Source: Pseudomonas alkylphenolica (GTDB taxonomy: Bacteria; Pseudomonadota; Gammaproteobacteria; Pseudomonadales; Pseudomonadaceae). Taken from it: a stretch of DNA of 64,000 bases. This document shows positions 26,134 to 34,827 of the stretch, piece by piece. The notes beneath the pieces are model-generated. The model searched no databases, was not told where the DNA came from, and saw only the letters and a list, made by a program, of their open reading frames with translations. Position 1 is the first letter of the stretch, and each line of letters opens with the position of its first letter. The stretch spans positions 34,194 through 98,193 of the forward strand of contig NZ_JADUCM010000019.1 in the NCBI RefSeq assembly GCF_016009175.1, read 5' to 3'. The position numbers and the translations under genes were made by a program.

Positions 26134-26781
26134 ATGCAAGACACATTACGTATTACCGAGGTTTTTTACTCTTTGCAGGGTGAAACGCGTACCGCTGGCC
26201 TGCCCACGGTATTTGTCCGTCTCACCGGCTGCCCGCTGCGCTGCCAGTACTGCGACAGCGAATACGCCTTCAGCGGCGGCAGCATTCGCACCCTCGATTC
26301 GATCCTTGAGCAGGTTGCCGGCTTCAAGCCGCGCTATGTCTGTGTCACCGGTGGTGAACCGCTGGCCCAGCCCAATGCCATTCCTTTGCTTACACAGCTC
26401 TGTGATGCCGGCTACGACGTTTCGCTGGAAACCAGTGGTGCGCTGGATATTTCCAAGGTGGACGCTCGCGTCAGTCGGGTTGTCGACCTGAAAACCCCGG
26501 GGTCCGAGGAAGTGCACCGCAACCGCTACGAGAACATCGAGCTGCTGACCGCCAATGATCAGGTCAAGTTCGTTATCTGCTCTCGCGAGGACTACGACTG
26601 GGCGGTGTCAAAGCTGATTCAGTATGGTCTGGAGAAGCGCGCGGGTGAGGTGCTGTTCTCGCCAAGCCACCATCAGGTGAGCGCCACGGACCTGGCGGAC
26701 TGGATCGTGGCAGACAATTTGCCGGTTCGTTTTCAGATGCAGCTGCACAAGCTGCTGTGGAATGACGAGCCAGGGCGCTGA
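26134..26781 (+). CDS. queE: 7-carboxy-7-deazaguanine synthase QueE
   Basis: 215-residue radical-SAM enzyme that makes CDG from 6-carboxytetrahydropterin in queuosine biosynthesis. The cluster-binding motif is CPLRCQYC (CX3CX2C), and the SAM-binding GGEP element (VTGGEPLAQP) follows. The ATG at 26134 is chosen because homologues begin MQDTLRITEVFYSLQGE; a GTG three codons upstream is possible. It pairs with queC 14 bases downstream. Confidence 0.95.
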   Translation: MQDTLRITEVFYSLQGETRTAGLPTVFVRLTGCPLRCQYCDSEYAFSGGSIRTLDSILEQVAGFKPRYVCVTGGEPLAQPNAIPLLTQLCDAGYDVSLETSGALDISKVDARVSRVVDLKTPGSEEVHRNRYENIELLTANDQVKFVICSREDYDWAVSKLIQYGLEKRAGEVLFSPSHHQVSATDLADWIVADNLPVRFQMQLHKLLWNDEPGR

Positions 26782-26795
26782 CAGGAGTGAATGCA

Positions 26796-27470
26796 ATGAC
26801 TGAGAAACGTGCGGTAATCCTGCTTTCCGGTGGCCTGGATTCGGCCACTGTGGTGGCCATGGCCAAAGCCGATGGCTATAAGTGCTACACCATGAGTTTT
26901 GACTACGGCCAGCGTCATGGCGCCGAGCTCGACGCTGCGGCGCGTGTAGCCCGTGACCTCGGTGTAGTCGAGCACAAGGTGATCGGCTTGAACCTGGACG
27001 GTATCGGCGGTTCGGCACTGACCGACAGCAGCATCGACGTGCCCGAGGCCCCGACTGAAGGCATACCGGTAACCTACGTGCCGGCACGCAACACGGTGTT
27101 CCTGTCCCTGGCCCTGGGCTGGGCCGAGGTGCTCGACGCACGGGATATTTTCATCGGTGTGAACGCCGTGGACTATTCTGGTTATCCAGACTGCCGTCCA
27201 GAGTTTGTCGAGGCGTTCGAGCGCATGGCCAACCTGGCGACCAAGGCCGGTGTAGAGGGGCAGGGCTTTCGCATTCAGGCGCCGCTGCAGAACCTCAGCA
27301 AGGCGCAGATCGTTCAGGCCGGCATGGTCCGTGGCGTGGACTACAGCCTGACGGTTTCCTGCTACCAGGCGGACGATGAAGGCCGTGCCTGTGGCAAATG
27401 TGACAGCTGCCGCCTGCGTGCCGATGGCTTCAAAGCGGCCGGTGTAGAAGACCCAACACGATATTTTTAA
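26796..27470 (+). CDS. queC: 7-cyano-7-deazaguanine synthase QueC
   Basis: 224-residue ATP-dependent enzyme converting CDG to preQ0. The PP-loop is LLSGGLDSATV, and the zinc site is formed by Cys residues in CYQADDEGRACGKCDSC. The ATG at 26796 sits eight bases after AGGAG; a GTG within that site was rejected. It is the second gene of queE-queC, feeding tRNA queuosine modification. Confidence 0.96.
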   Translation: MTEKRAVILLSGGLDSATVVAMAKADGYKCYTMSFDYGQRHGAELDAAARVARDLGVVEHKVIGLNLDGIGGSALTDSSIDVPEAPTEGIPVTYVPARNTVFLSLALGWAEVLDARDIFIGVNAVDYSGYPDCRPEFVEAFERMANLATKAGVEGQGFRIQAPLQNLSKAQIVQAGMVRGVDYSLTVSCYQADDEGRACGKCDSCRLRADGFKAAGVEDPTRYF

Positions 27471-27489
27471 ACTTTTTTGCGATGGGGTG

Positions 27490-27517
27490 TTGATTTCCTG
27501 TTAGAAATCAGTATTAT
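27490..27517 (+). promoter_or_regulatory. Promoter of tRNA-Lys
   Basis: TTGATT (27490-27495), 16-base spacer, TATTAT (27512-27517), followed by a GC-rich discriminator (CGCGCC) typical of stringently controlled stable-RNA promoters. Confidence 0.7.
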
Positions 27518-27531
27518 ACGCGCCATCCAAC

Positions 27532-27607
27532 GGGTCGTTAGCTCAGTTGGTAGAGCAGTTGGCTTTTAACCAATTGGTCGTAGGTTCGAATCCTACACGA
27601 CCCACCA
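27532..27607 (+). tRNA. tRNA-Lys (TTT)
   Basis: 76 bases including encoded CCA. The acceptor stem GGGTCGT/ACGACCC closes, the D loop contains AGTTGGTAGA, the anticodon loop is CTTTTAA (anticodon TTT) and the T arm is GTAGGTTCGAATCCTAC. Confidence 0.97.
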
Positions 27608-27622
27608 TACGCTGTAAGAGAG

Positions 27623-27654
27623 AGCCCGCGTCCTGAGAAGGTCGCGGGCTTTTT
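27623..27654 (+). terminator. Terminator of tRNA-Lys
   Basis: AGCCCGCG / CGCGGGCT stem with a 12-base loop and TTTT tail. Confidence 0.85.
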
Positions 27655-27679
27655 CGTTTTCGGCCATTTTTCCTTACCA

Positions 27680-28381
27680 GTGGGTGCGCGCGCCGTGTTG
27701 TTCAGATTAATTCTGGTCGCCATGTTGTTGGCGATTTCTGCATGCAGTTCTCAACCCACCGGCTCAGGTGGCGACACCGCCAAAGTGGTGGGCGGTGCCT
27801 ACAAGGTCAAACGCGGTGATACGCTGTATTCGATCGCTACACGCCATGGCTGGAACTTCAAGGAACTGGCGCGCTTCAATGGCATCAGCCCGCCGTACGC
27901 GGTCAATGTCGGCCAGACCATCCGCTTTGGCGGTTCGAAAACCACCACCACACGTACCACGGCCAGCGCCAGCAAAGGCAAACCGGTCGCTGCAACCACC
28001 AAGGTAACCTTGCGCGGCTGGGCCTGGCCGCTGCAGGGGCCGGTGATTGGCCGCTACTCTGCCGCCGACAAGCTCAACAAGGGCATCCGCATCGCCGCCA
28101 CTGCCGGGCAGCCGGTGTTCGCCAGCCTGGATGGCAAGGTGGCGTTTGCGGTGAACATCCGTGGCTATGGCAACCTGATCATCCTCCAGCACGGCGTATC
28201 CCACGCCAGCGTGTATGGCCACAACAGCAAAATGCTGGTCAAGGAAGGGCAGACTGTCAGCAAGGGCCAGAAGATCGCCGAAGCCGGGGACCTGGATACC
28301 GATCGGGTGCAGTTGTACTTCGAGATTCGCCAGAACGGCAAACCGATCGATCCGTTGAGCGTGTTGCCAGCAGCCAGCTGA
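27680..28381 (+). CDS. NlpD-like lipoprotein (LysM + degenerate M23/LytM domain)
   Basis: 233 residues. Lipobox ISAC at about residue 21, a LysM peptidoglycan-binding domain (YKVKRGDTLYSIATRHGW...) at about residues 40-85, a Thr/Ser/Lys linker and a C-terminal LytM domain. Active LytM enzymes need HxxxD and HxH zinc ligands. Here the first position reads NKGIRIAA and the last VQLYFEI, so ligands are missing. That fits an NlpD/EnvC-type activator of cell-wall amidases rather than an endopeptidase. Both plausible starts are GTG (27680 or 27695); neither has a strong ribosome site. Confidence 0.85.
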   Translation: MGARAVLFRLILVAMLLAISACSSQPTGSGGDTAKVVGGAYKVKRGDTLYSIATRHGWNFKELARFNGISPPYAVNVGQTIRFGGSKTTTTRTTASASKGKPVAATTKVTLRGWAWPLQGPVIGRYSAADKLNKGIRIAATAGQPVFASLDGKVAFAVNIRGYGNLIILQHGVSHASVYGHNSKMLVKEGQTVSKGQKIAEAGDLDTDRVQLYFEIRQNGKPIDPLSVLPAAS

Positions 28382-28394
28382 TGGGCTGCTGCAT

Positions 28395-29303
28395 CTACCA
28401 GACGTAGTTCACACGCAATGTCCAGGTGTTCACATCGGGTGACTTGTCCCGCTCCGACACTGTGTCGGTATAGGCAATCATGCCGCCGAACTGCGGCGAG
28501 AGCATAAAGCCCATGCTGGCGCCTGCCAGCACGTTCTCCTGCTTGTTATCCTGGTTGACGCCGTCGACCTTGGTTTCGCCGCCGGTGCTGTAGGTGGCGT
28601 CCAGCGAGGCCCAGAGGGCGCGGTTGATGGTGTAGCTGTAATGCCCCTCGATGGCATACAGCGGCTTTTGCTCAAGCTTGCTGTCGCCAAGGTAGTCGTC
28701 GTTGTCGCCAAACAGTGAGACCCAGGTGTTGACCTCCAGCCAGGTCGGGCCAAACGGCGTGCCAAAGCCGACTTCAGGTTTGAATACCCAACGGTTGGCA
28801 CCGATGTTGATCACCCGGTCTTTGTCGTAGTCGCCGTTGGGGATCGTCAGCCACATTGCACCGGTCATGAAGGTTTCCGGCGTCCAGGTGGCAAACTCTT
28901 CGGCGGTCAGCGCCGGGCCACCAAAAAAGTTGTGGGCGAAGACGATTTGCGTGTCGCCCAGGCCTCCGTTGTGTTTGGTGCCGCTGAAAAAGCGCGCATC
29001 GTCGAATGATGCCGCTACATCGGCATAAGGCTGGATCAGCTGGATCGCGCTGTTGCGTCCGGCAATGTCGAATGAGCGTGCCAGGCGCAGCAGGTAGAGG
29101 TCGGCATCCAGCGACAGGCCGTCAATCGGCAGGGCAGTATCGATGGGGGTGTTGGTGTCGATACGGTTGTAGTAGCCAAAAACCATGTTCAGGTCGATGG
29201 GAATGTTCTGCCAGTCGCGTGCGTTGTCTGCCTGGCTCAGCATCGACATTGTGCTCAGTGCCAGCAGCGATACTGAAAAACTCACCCGTCTTAGATTCAT
29301 CAT
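28395..29303 (-). CDS. Outer-membrane transporter of the phenol MetA-pathway family
   Basis: 302 residues with a signal peptide ending near SMLSQADN. The mature part has amphipathic beta strands rich in aromatic ends and finishes in TLRVNYVW, an outer-membrane C-terminal signature ending in an aromatic residue. Features such as DIAGRNSAIQLIQPYAD and GLGDTQIVFAHNFFGG match proteins annotated as Phenol_MetA_deg. No degradation genes lie beside it, so the substrate is unknown. It converges with the NlpD-like gene. Confidence 0.75.
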   Translation of the reverse strand: MMNLRRVSFSVSLLALSTMSMLSQADNARDWQNIPIDLNMVFGYYNRIDTNTPIDTALPIDGLSLDADLYLLRLARSFDIAGRNSAIQLIQPYADVAASFDDARFFSGTKHNGGLGDTQIVFAHNFFGGPALTAEEFATWTPETFMTGAMWLTIPNGDYDKDRVINIGANRWVFKPEVGFGTPFGPTWLEVNTWVSLFGDNDDYLGDSKLEQKPLYAIEGHYSYTINRALWASLDATYSTGGETKVDGVNQDNKQENVLAGASMGFMLSPQFGGMIAYTDTVSERDKSPDVNTWTLRVNYVW

Positions 29304-29326
29304 GCTTTCCCGGCGATGCTACGCGA

Positions 29327-29734
29327 TCATTTGTATTTGATGACAATGCCCTTGAGCTTGCGCCCATCGATGGTTTGCACGTCACGGCTCCACAAAGGCC
29401 CGCTGACGTACGCCGACACTGGCTGGATGCGATCGTAGACCACCACCACCGCGTCGCCACCGATACTGGCGGCCTGCTCACGCAGTTTCTGCTCGACGTC
29501 GGTAATTGGCGGGGCCGGTTCGATACTGGCGTCGATGACGATTTCACCGAGCCGTGTATGGGGCCGCAATGGCTCGGTACGCAGTACCTGGACGCTGCTG
29601 GCGGAGGTCGGTGCGGCATGCGGCACGCCAACGTACTCGGTGGTGCGCGCGTCGATGCTGGTGCAGCCGGCAATGGCCAGCAGCACTGCGGCGAGAAGTG
29701 TGCTCCGGGTGAGGAGCCTGCTACCTGTGATCAT
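29327..29734 (-). CDS. Hypothetical lipoprotein
   Basis: 135 residues. Signal peptide MITGSRLLTRSTLLAAVLLA with lipobox IAGC. A compact domain follows, with IGGDAVVVVYDR, which resembles small YbjQ-like or CsgG-associated lipoprotein folds without clear assignment. GGAGGG lies upstream of the ATG at 29734; a longer open frame begins at 29797 but is less likely. It lies 23 bases before the outer-membrane protein gene and probably shares its transcript. Confidence 0.7.
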   Translation of the reverse strand: MITGSRLLTRSTLLAAVLLAIAGCTSIDARTTEYVGVPHAAPTSASSVQVLRTEPLRPHTRLGEIVIDASIEPAPPITDVEQKLREQAASIGGDAVVVVYDRIQPVSAYVSGPLWSRDVQTIDGRKLKGIVIKYK

Positions 29735-29843
29735 CCCGCGATTCCCTCCGGGGTCGGTCATGCGTTGAGACAAAGGCTTAACTGAAAGTAGCTGCAATTA
29801 AGGCAGTCGCAAGCGCCCCGGAGAGAATCCAGGTTTTGTGACG

Positions 29844-31139
29844 TCAGCCCAGTACCTCGCGCAGGCGGTACCACAGCATGCCAAGCGCCAGCAGCGGCGA
29901 ACGCAGGGCCTTGCCGCCCGGGAAGGTCATATGCGGCACGGCGCTGAACACATCCATGCCGTGGCTGTGACCGGCATCAATGGCCTCGGCCAGCAGGCGT
30001 GCGGTCCAGTGCGTGACATTCAGGCCGTGGCCGGAATAGCCCTGTGCATAGAACACATTGGGGTGCTGGGACAGACGGCCAACCTGTGGAAAGCGGTTGG
30101 CTGTAATGCCGATCTTGCCGCCCCACTGAAACGCGACGCGGGTGTCTGCCAGTTGCGGGAAGACCTTGAGCATCTTCGGTCGCATGTAGGCGGCAATGTC
30201 CAGCGGATCGCGTCCGGAGTAATGGCAGGCGCCGCCGAACAGCAGGCGTCGGTCTGCCGTGAGCCGGTAATAGTCCAGGCCGACTTTCTGGTCGCACAAC
30301 GCCAGGTTCTGTGGGATCAGCGTGTTGGCCAGCGCCGGGGACAGCGGCTCGGTGGCGATGATGTAGCTGCCGGCCGGCAACACCTTGCCGCTTAGCCGGG
30401 GTTCTAGCTCGTCCAGGTGGGCGTTGCAGGCCAGCACCAGGCTGCCGGCGCGCACGCTGCCCTGAGCGCAGCGCACGTGCACGGTGCTGCCGTGGTTGAG
30501 TTCGAGCACCGGGCTGTGTTCGAAAATCCTCACGCCCAGCGACTTCGCCACGCGCGCCTCGCCAAGCACCAGGTTAAGCGGGTGCAGATGGCCCGAGCCG
30601 CGGTCGATCAAGCCGCCGGCGTACACCGAGGAGGCGACTACTTCATGCATGCGTTCCGGGCCGACCAGCTGCGTTTCGTGGCGGTAGTCCAGGGCGGCGA
30701 GGCTCTCTTGCTCGTCACGAAAGGCGGCGAACTGTGCCGGCGTGTTGGCCAGTTCGCAAAAGCCCCAGCGCAGGTCGCACTCGATGCCATGCTCGCGGAT
30801 GCGGTTGGCAACCACCTCGACCGAGTCGATTCCGGCGCGTTGCAGGTACTTCACCCCTTCCTGGCCTACGTAGCGGGCAAAGCCATCGACTTCATGACCG
30901 ATGCCACGGATCAGCTGGCCGCCATTGCGACCACTGGCGCCCCAGCCAATACGCCGGGCTTCGAGCAGGATCACCGACAACCCGCGCTGAGCCAGTTCAA
31001 TGGCGGTGTTGACGCCGGTAAAGCCGCCGCCGATAACGCACACATCGGCGCTCAGCTCACCTTCGAGCACCGGATGTTCCGGCATGTCAGCGACCGTCGC
31101 CCGGTAGTAGGAGCTGGCATGTTGTGCAGCAGGGTTCAT
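29844..31139 (-). CDS. FAD-dependent amine oxidoreductase, PuuB-like (gamma-glutamylputrescine oxidase type)
   Basis: 431 residues of the DAO family. The N-terminal dinucleotide-binding motif is CVIGGGFTGVNTAIELAQRG, followed by WGASGRNGGQ. A C-terminal FAD-contact region (YAQGYSGHGLNVTHW) completes it. PuuB-type enzymes oxidise the gamma-glutamylated amine made by PuuA-type ligases. The ATG at 31139 has GGGAAG upstream; another ATG at 31157 overlaps the stop of the binding-protein gene (ATGA) and is also possible. It is the last gene of a three-gene minus-strand cluster with the binding protein and the ligase. Confidence 0.87.
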   Translation of the reverse strand: MNPAAQHASSYYRATVADMPEHPVLEGELSADVCVIGGGFTGVNTAIELAQRGLSVILLEARRIGWGASGRNGGQLIRGIGHEVDGFARYVGQEGVKYLQRAGIDSVEVVANRIREHGIECDLRWGFCELANTPAQFAAFRDEQESLAALDYRHETQLVGPERMHEVVASSVYAGGLIDRGSGHLHPLNLVLGEARVAKSLGVRIFEHSPVLELNHGSTVHVRCAQGSVRAGSLVLACNAHLDELEPRLSGKVLPAGSYIIATEPLSPALANTLIPQNLALCDQKVGLDYYRLTADRRLLFGGACHYSGRDPLDIAAYMRPKMLKVFPQLADTRVAFQWGGKIGITANRFPQVGRLSQHPNVFYAQGYSGHGLNVTHWTARLLAEAIDAGHSHGMDVFSAVPHMTFPGGKALRSPLLALGMLWYRLREVLG

Positions 31140-31153
31140 AGTGGCTTCCCGGT

Positions 31154-32242
31154 TCATTTGTTCGACTTCACTTTGCTCCAGGAGCGGGTCATCAAGCGCA
31201 TGATTGCCGGGGTCGGGGTGTTGGAAACATACAGCTTGTCCAGCACTGCCTGCGGTGGATACACCTCGGGGTTGTTGACCAGATCGGCATCCATGTACTG
31301 CTTGGCCGGCGGGTTGGCGTTGGCGTAGCCGACGGTGGCGCTGACCTTGGCGATGACTTGAGGGTCCAGCAGGTAGTTGATGAAGGCGTAGGCCTGTTGC
31401 GGGTTGCTGGCGTCAGAAGGAATGGCCAGCAGGTCAAACCACAGGTTGGCGCCTTCCTTGGGAATGGCGTAGGCAATGTTGACGCCGTTGTTGGCTTCCT
31501 TGGCGCGGTTGGCGGCCTGGAATACATCGCCGGAGTAGCCGAAGGCCACGCAGATATCACCGTTGGCCAGGTCCGAGACGTACTTGGAGGAGTGGAAGTA
31601 AGTGATGTACGGGCGCAGGGTCAGCAATTTGGCCTCGGCCTTTTTGTAGTCCTCGACACTATTGCTGCGTGGGTCCATGCCCATGTAATTGAGGATCGCC
31701 GGGAACAGTTCATCCGCCGAGTCCATGAAGGACACGCCGCATTTGCTGAGCTTCTTGAGATTCTCCGGTTCGAACATCACCGCCCACGAGTCGATGTGAT
31801 CGATCCCCAGCACCTGCTTGACCTTGTCAACGTTGTAGCCGATGCCGTTGGTCCCCCAGAGGTAAGGCACCGAATGCTGGTTGCCGGCGTCGTTCTCTTC
31901 CAGGGCCTTGAGCAGCACCGGGTCGAGGTTCTTCCAGTTGGGCAATTGCTCGCGGTCGAGTTTCAGGAACGCGCCAGCTTTGACCTGGCGCGCCAGAAAG
32001 TGGTTGGAAGGCACGACGACGTCGTAGCCGGTGCGACCGGCCAGCAACTTGCCTTCCAGGGTTTCGTTGGAGTCGAACACGTCATAGATGACCTTGATAC
32101 CGGTGCTGCCCTGAAAGTCCGTCAGGGTGGTATCACCGATGTAGTCGGTCCAGTTGTACACGCTGACACTGGGCTGGGCCTGGGCCGCGGCGCTGACCAG
32201 CAGCGCCAGGGTTGCACTTGCAACTGTTTTCAATGAACGCAT
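31154..32242 (-). CDS. Polyamine ABC transporter substrate-binding protein (PotF/SpuD type)
   Basis: 362 residues. Signal peptide MRSLKTVASATLALLVSAAAQA is followed by the SVYNWTDYIG motif of polyamine-binding proteins, whose Trp and Tyr line the ligand site. The order of lobes and the C-terminal KVKSNK end are normal. It delivers putrescine, spermidine or related amines to an inner-membrane permease. No permease or ATPase gene is adjacent, so it must work with components encoded elsewhere or as an orphan receptor. GAGG ribosome site. Confidence 0.9.
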   Translation of the reverse strand: MRSLKTVASATLALLVSAAAQAQPSVSVYNWTDYIGDTTLTDFQGSTGIKVIYDVFDSNETLEGKLLAGRTGYDVVVPSNHFLARQVKAGAFLKLDREQLPNWKNLDPVLLKALEENDAGNQHSVPYLWGTNGIGYNVDKVKQVLGIDHIDSWAVMFEPENLKKLSKCGVSFMDSADELFPAILNYMGMDPRSNSVEDYKKAEAKLLTLRPYITYFHSSKYVSDLANGDICVAFGYSGDVFQAANRAKEANNGVNIAYAIPKEGANLWFDLLAIPSDASNPQQAYAFINYLLDPQVIAKVSATVGYANANPPAKQYMDADLVNNPEVYPPQAVLDKLYVSNTPTPAIMRLMTRSWSKVKSNK

Positions 32243-32291
32243 ATCGACGCCTCTTCGAATTGTTTTATCGATGTGTTGTACGCGGCACGGC

Positions 32292-33650
32292 TCAGACGCT
32301 GAGCAGCAGGAACTCCCGCTCCCAGGAGCTGATCACGCGCTTGAAGTTTTCGTGTTCGGCGCGTTTCACCGCCACATAGCCACGCACGAACTTGCTGCCC
32401 AGGTGCTGCTCCACGCTCGGGCAGTCTTCCATGTTGGCCAGGGCGTCTTCGATGGTGATCGGCAGGCGCAGGTTGCGCCGCTCGTAGGCACGGCCTTGCA
32501 CCGGGGCGCTGGGGTTGATCTTCTCGACCATGCCCAGGTAGCCGCACAGCAGGCTGGCGGCGATGGCCAGGTAAGGGTTGGCATCGGCGCCCGGCAGGCG
32601 GTTTTCAACACGCATGGCGTCCGGGCTCGAGGTCGGTACGCGCAGGCCCACGGTGCGGTTCTCTTCGCCCCACTCGACGTTCACCGGTGCCGAGGTATCG
32701 GGCAGGAAGCGGCGGAACGAGTTGACGTTCGGGGCGAACATCGGCAGCACCTTGGGGATGTACTTCTGCAGGCCGCCGATGTGCTGCAGGAACAGCTCGC
32801 TCATCTGCCCGTCTTCGTTGACGAAGATCGGCTTGCCGGTGGCGATGTCGACCACGCTCTGGTGCAGGTGCATGGCGCTGCCCGGCTCGTCGCCCACCGG
32901 CTTGGCCATGAAGGTGGCGGTGACGTTGTGCTTGAGCGCTGCCTCGCGCATGGTGCGCTTGAACACCGTGATCTGGTCAGCCAGGTCCAGGGCGTCACCG
33001 TGGCGGAAATTGATTTCCATCTGCGCCGGGCCGTCTTCGTGGATCAGGGTGTCGAGGTCCAGGCCCTGGGCTTCGCACCAGTCGTAGACGTCTTCGAACA
33101 GCGGGTCGAATTCGTTGGCGGCATCGATGGAGAACGACTGCCGACCGCTTTCCGCGCGGCCCGAGCGGCCCAAAGGCGCTTGCAGCGGCAGGTCGGGGTC
33201 TTCGCAGCGCTGGGTCAGGTAGAACTCCATCTCCGGTGCGACGATTGGCTGCCAGCCCTTGTCGGCGTACAGCTTCAGCACTTTTTTCAGGACGTTGCGC
33301 GGCGACAGTTCAATCGGGTTGCCTTGCTTGTCGAAGGTGTCGTGGATCACGATCGCGGTCGGCTCGATCGCCCATGGCACCACGTAGACGGCGGCGGAGT
33401 CCGGGCGGCAGACCATGTCGATGTCGGCCGGATCCAGCAGGTCGTAGTAGATGTCGTCGTCGACGAAATCCCCGGTTACCGTTTGCAACAACACACTTTC
33501 CGGCAGGCGCATGCCTCGCTCATGCAGGAACTTGTTGGTGGGTGCGATTTTGCCGCGGGCGATCCCGGTCAGGTCACTGACCACGCACTCGACTTCGGTA
33601 ATCTTGTGTTCTTTCAGCCACGCAGACAGCTGATCGAAAGGGGCATTCAT
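32292..33650 (-). CDS. Glutamine synthetase-family ligase (gamma-glutamylpolyamine synthetase, PuuA/PauA type)
   Basis: 452 residues of the GS-I fold. Catalytic-domain motifs are visible: PEMEFYL, EDGPAQMEINFRHGDAL, and the GSAMHLHQS segment, where the His binds ATP and glutamate. NRLPGADANPYLAIAA is also present. It lacks the adenylylation-loop context of GlnA. Together with the adjacent binding protein and PuuB-like oxidase this indicates gamma-glutamylation of a polyamine or related amine. P. putida and P. aeruginosa carry several such paralogues with different substrate preference, so the amine is unknown. It is the first gene of the cluster and divergent from the AraC regulator. Confidence 0.88.
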   Translation of the reverse strand: MNAPFDQLSAWLKEHKITEVECVVSDLTGIARGKIAPTNKFLHERGMRLPESVLLQTVTGDFVDDDIYYDLLDPADIDMVCRPDSAAVYVVPWAIEPTAIVIHDTFDKQGNPIELSPRNVLKKVLKLYADKGWQPIVAPEMEFYLTQRCEDPDLPLQAPLGRSGRAESGRQSFSIDAANEFDPLFEDVYDWCEAQGLDLDTLIHEDGPAQMEINFRHGDALDLADQITVFKRTMREAALKHNVTATFMAKPVGDEPGSAMHLHQSVVDIATGKPIFVNEDGQMSELFLQHIGGLQKYIPKVLPMFAPNVNSFRRFLPDTSAPVNVEWGEENRTVGLRVPTSSPDAMRVENRLPGADANPYLAIAASLLCGYLGMVEKINPSAPVQGRAYERRNLRLPITIEDALANMEDCPSVEQHLGSKFVRGYVAVKRAEHENFKRVISSWEREFLLLSV

Positions 33651-33792
33651 AAAGACCTCGTTATTGGTTTTATTCCGCGCCAGGACCAGCGATCAAGGCC
33701 GGTATGCCGTCTGGACGACTTCCCCTGCAGCGCGTTGAGGTCTATCTTGGGTGACGCTTGCGTATCGATCTATCCACTTTCTGCAGGACAAA

Positions 33793-33811
33793 ACGCACCA
33801 AAAGAGTGCGT
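33793..33811. repeat. Inverted repeat before the AraC-type regulator gene
   Basis: ACGCAC / GTGCGT with a 7-base loop, ending just before the ribosome-binding region of the regulator (start 33824). It could be an operator half-site pair or an RNA hairpin affecting translation. Confidence 0.4.
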
Positions 33812-33823
33812 AAAGAGCGACTC

Positions 33824-34735
33824 ATGACCGCGGTAAATCCGTTTCAGGTACAAGCTTTCAGCACCGCCGACGTCGGTGAACAGGTGCGTGCGACCCCCAG
33901 CTGGACCCAGCATTATCAGCAAATGTCCCCCGGGCATTTTGCCGGGCAGATCCGCTGCCTGGACCTGCAGGGCGTGGAGATTTACGAGGAGTCGATGAAC
34001 ACCCGGGTCGAGCAGAATTTCAGCGCGCCGGCGGGGGCATTGGCCTTTTGTTTTGATCGCACCGATAACAGCCTGTACCTGCTCAACGGCGAAAGCCGCA
34101 ATATCTGGATCACCCCGGAGAACTATCAGGAAGTGGCCGTGGTGTTCGGCCCGGAGTTCGTTCAGCGCCATGCCCTCGACATCAACCGTCTTGAAGGCTT
34201 GTTCATGGCGCCGCTCAATTCGCTGCAGAATGCGCTGTTCAGCCGCTGGCTGAGCGGTACCCTGACGCGCCTGGGGCAAGCTGTTGACGTGCCGAGCCGT
34301 GACGCGCTGGCCGAGCAGCTGTTCGACGACTGCCTGTTCATTCTCGACAACGCCTCGGCGTGCCTTGATCGCGGTGCCCTGTGGCGGCGTTCCGAGGAGC
34401 GCACGATCATGCGCCGGGTGGGCGAATGGGCCGCCGACTGTCCCGAAGAGACCCTCAACCTGCTGGAACTGGCAGACATCGCCGGCGTGTCCCTTCGCCA
34501 GCTGCAACAAGCGTTCAAGGCCTTTACCGGCATGACCCCGGCACACTGGTTGCGCCTGCGGCGGTTGAACAGCGCGCGCCGCGAGTTGCTCGGTTGCCGG
34601 GCAGGCGGCAGTACCGTGGCCGAAGTGGCCATGCACTGGTCGTTCTGGCACTTGGGCCGGTTCTCCAGCAGCTACCAGCAGTTGTTCAAAGAGTTGCCCA
34701 GCGAAACGCTAAAACGCGCGCAGCAGCGCAGCTGA
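33824..34735 (+). CDS. AraC-family transcriptional regulator
   Basis: 303 residues. An N-terminal sensing domain (residues 1-200) is followed by a C-terminal AraC DNA-binding domain. Its two helix-turn-helix motifs are LADIAGVSLRQLQQAFKAFTG and VAEVAMHWSFWHLGRFSSSYQQLF. The ATG at 33824 follows AAAGAGCG; an earlier in-frame ATG adds an unlikely basic leader. It is divergent from the glutamylpolyamine-synthetase cluster, with 173 bases between them, so that cluster is the probable target. The effector is presumably an amine, by inference from context. Confidence 0.88.
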   Translation: MTAVNPFQVQAFSTADVGEQVRATPSWTQHYQQMSPGHFAGQIRCLDLQGVEIYEESMNTRVEQNFSAPAGALAFCFDRTDNSLYLLNGESRNIWITPENYQEVAVVFGPEFVQRHALDINRLEGLFMAPLNSLQNALFSRWLSGTLTRLGQAVDVPSRDALAEQLFDDCLFILDNASACLDRGALWRRSEERTIMRRVGEWAADCPEETLNLLELADIAGVSLRQLQQAFKAFTGMTPAHWLRLRRLNSARRELLGCRAGGSTVAEVAMHWSFWHLGRFSSSYQQLFKELPSETLKRAQQRS

Positions 34736-34827
34736 ACGGGTAAAAGCCGTGCATCTGATGCTGTCGGCGATAGCGCCTGCAGTGGTATGTTCTATCCAAT
34801 AAATGAAGTCGATAGATTGGAAAGACC

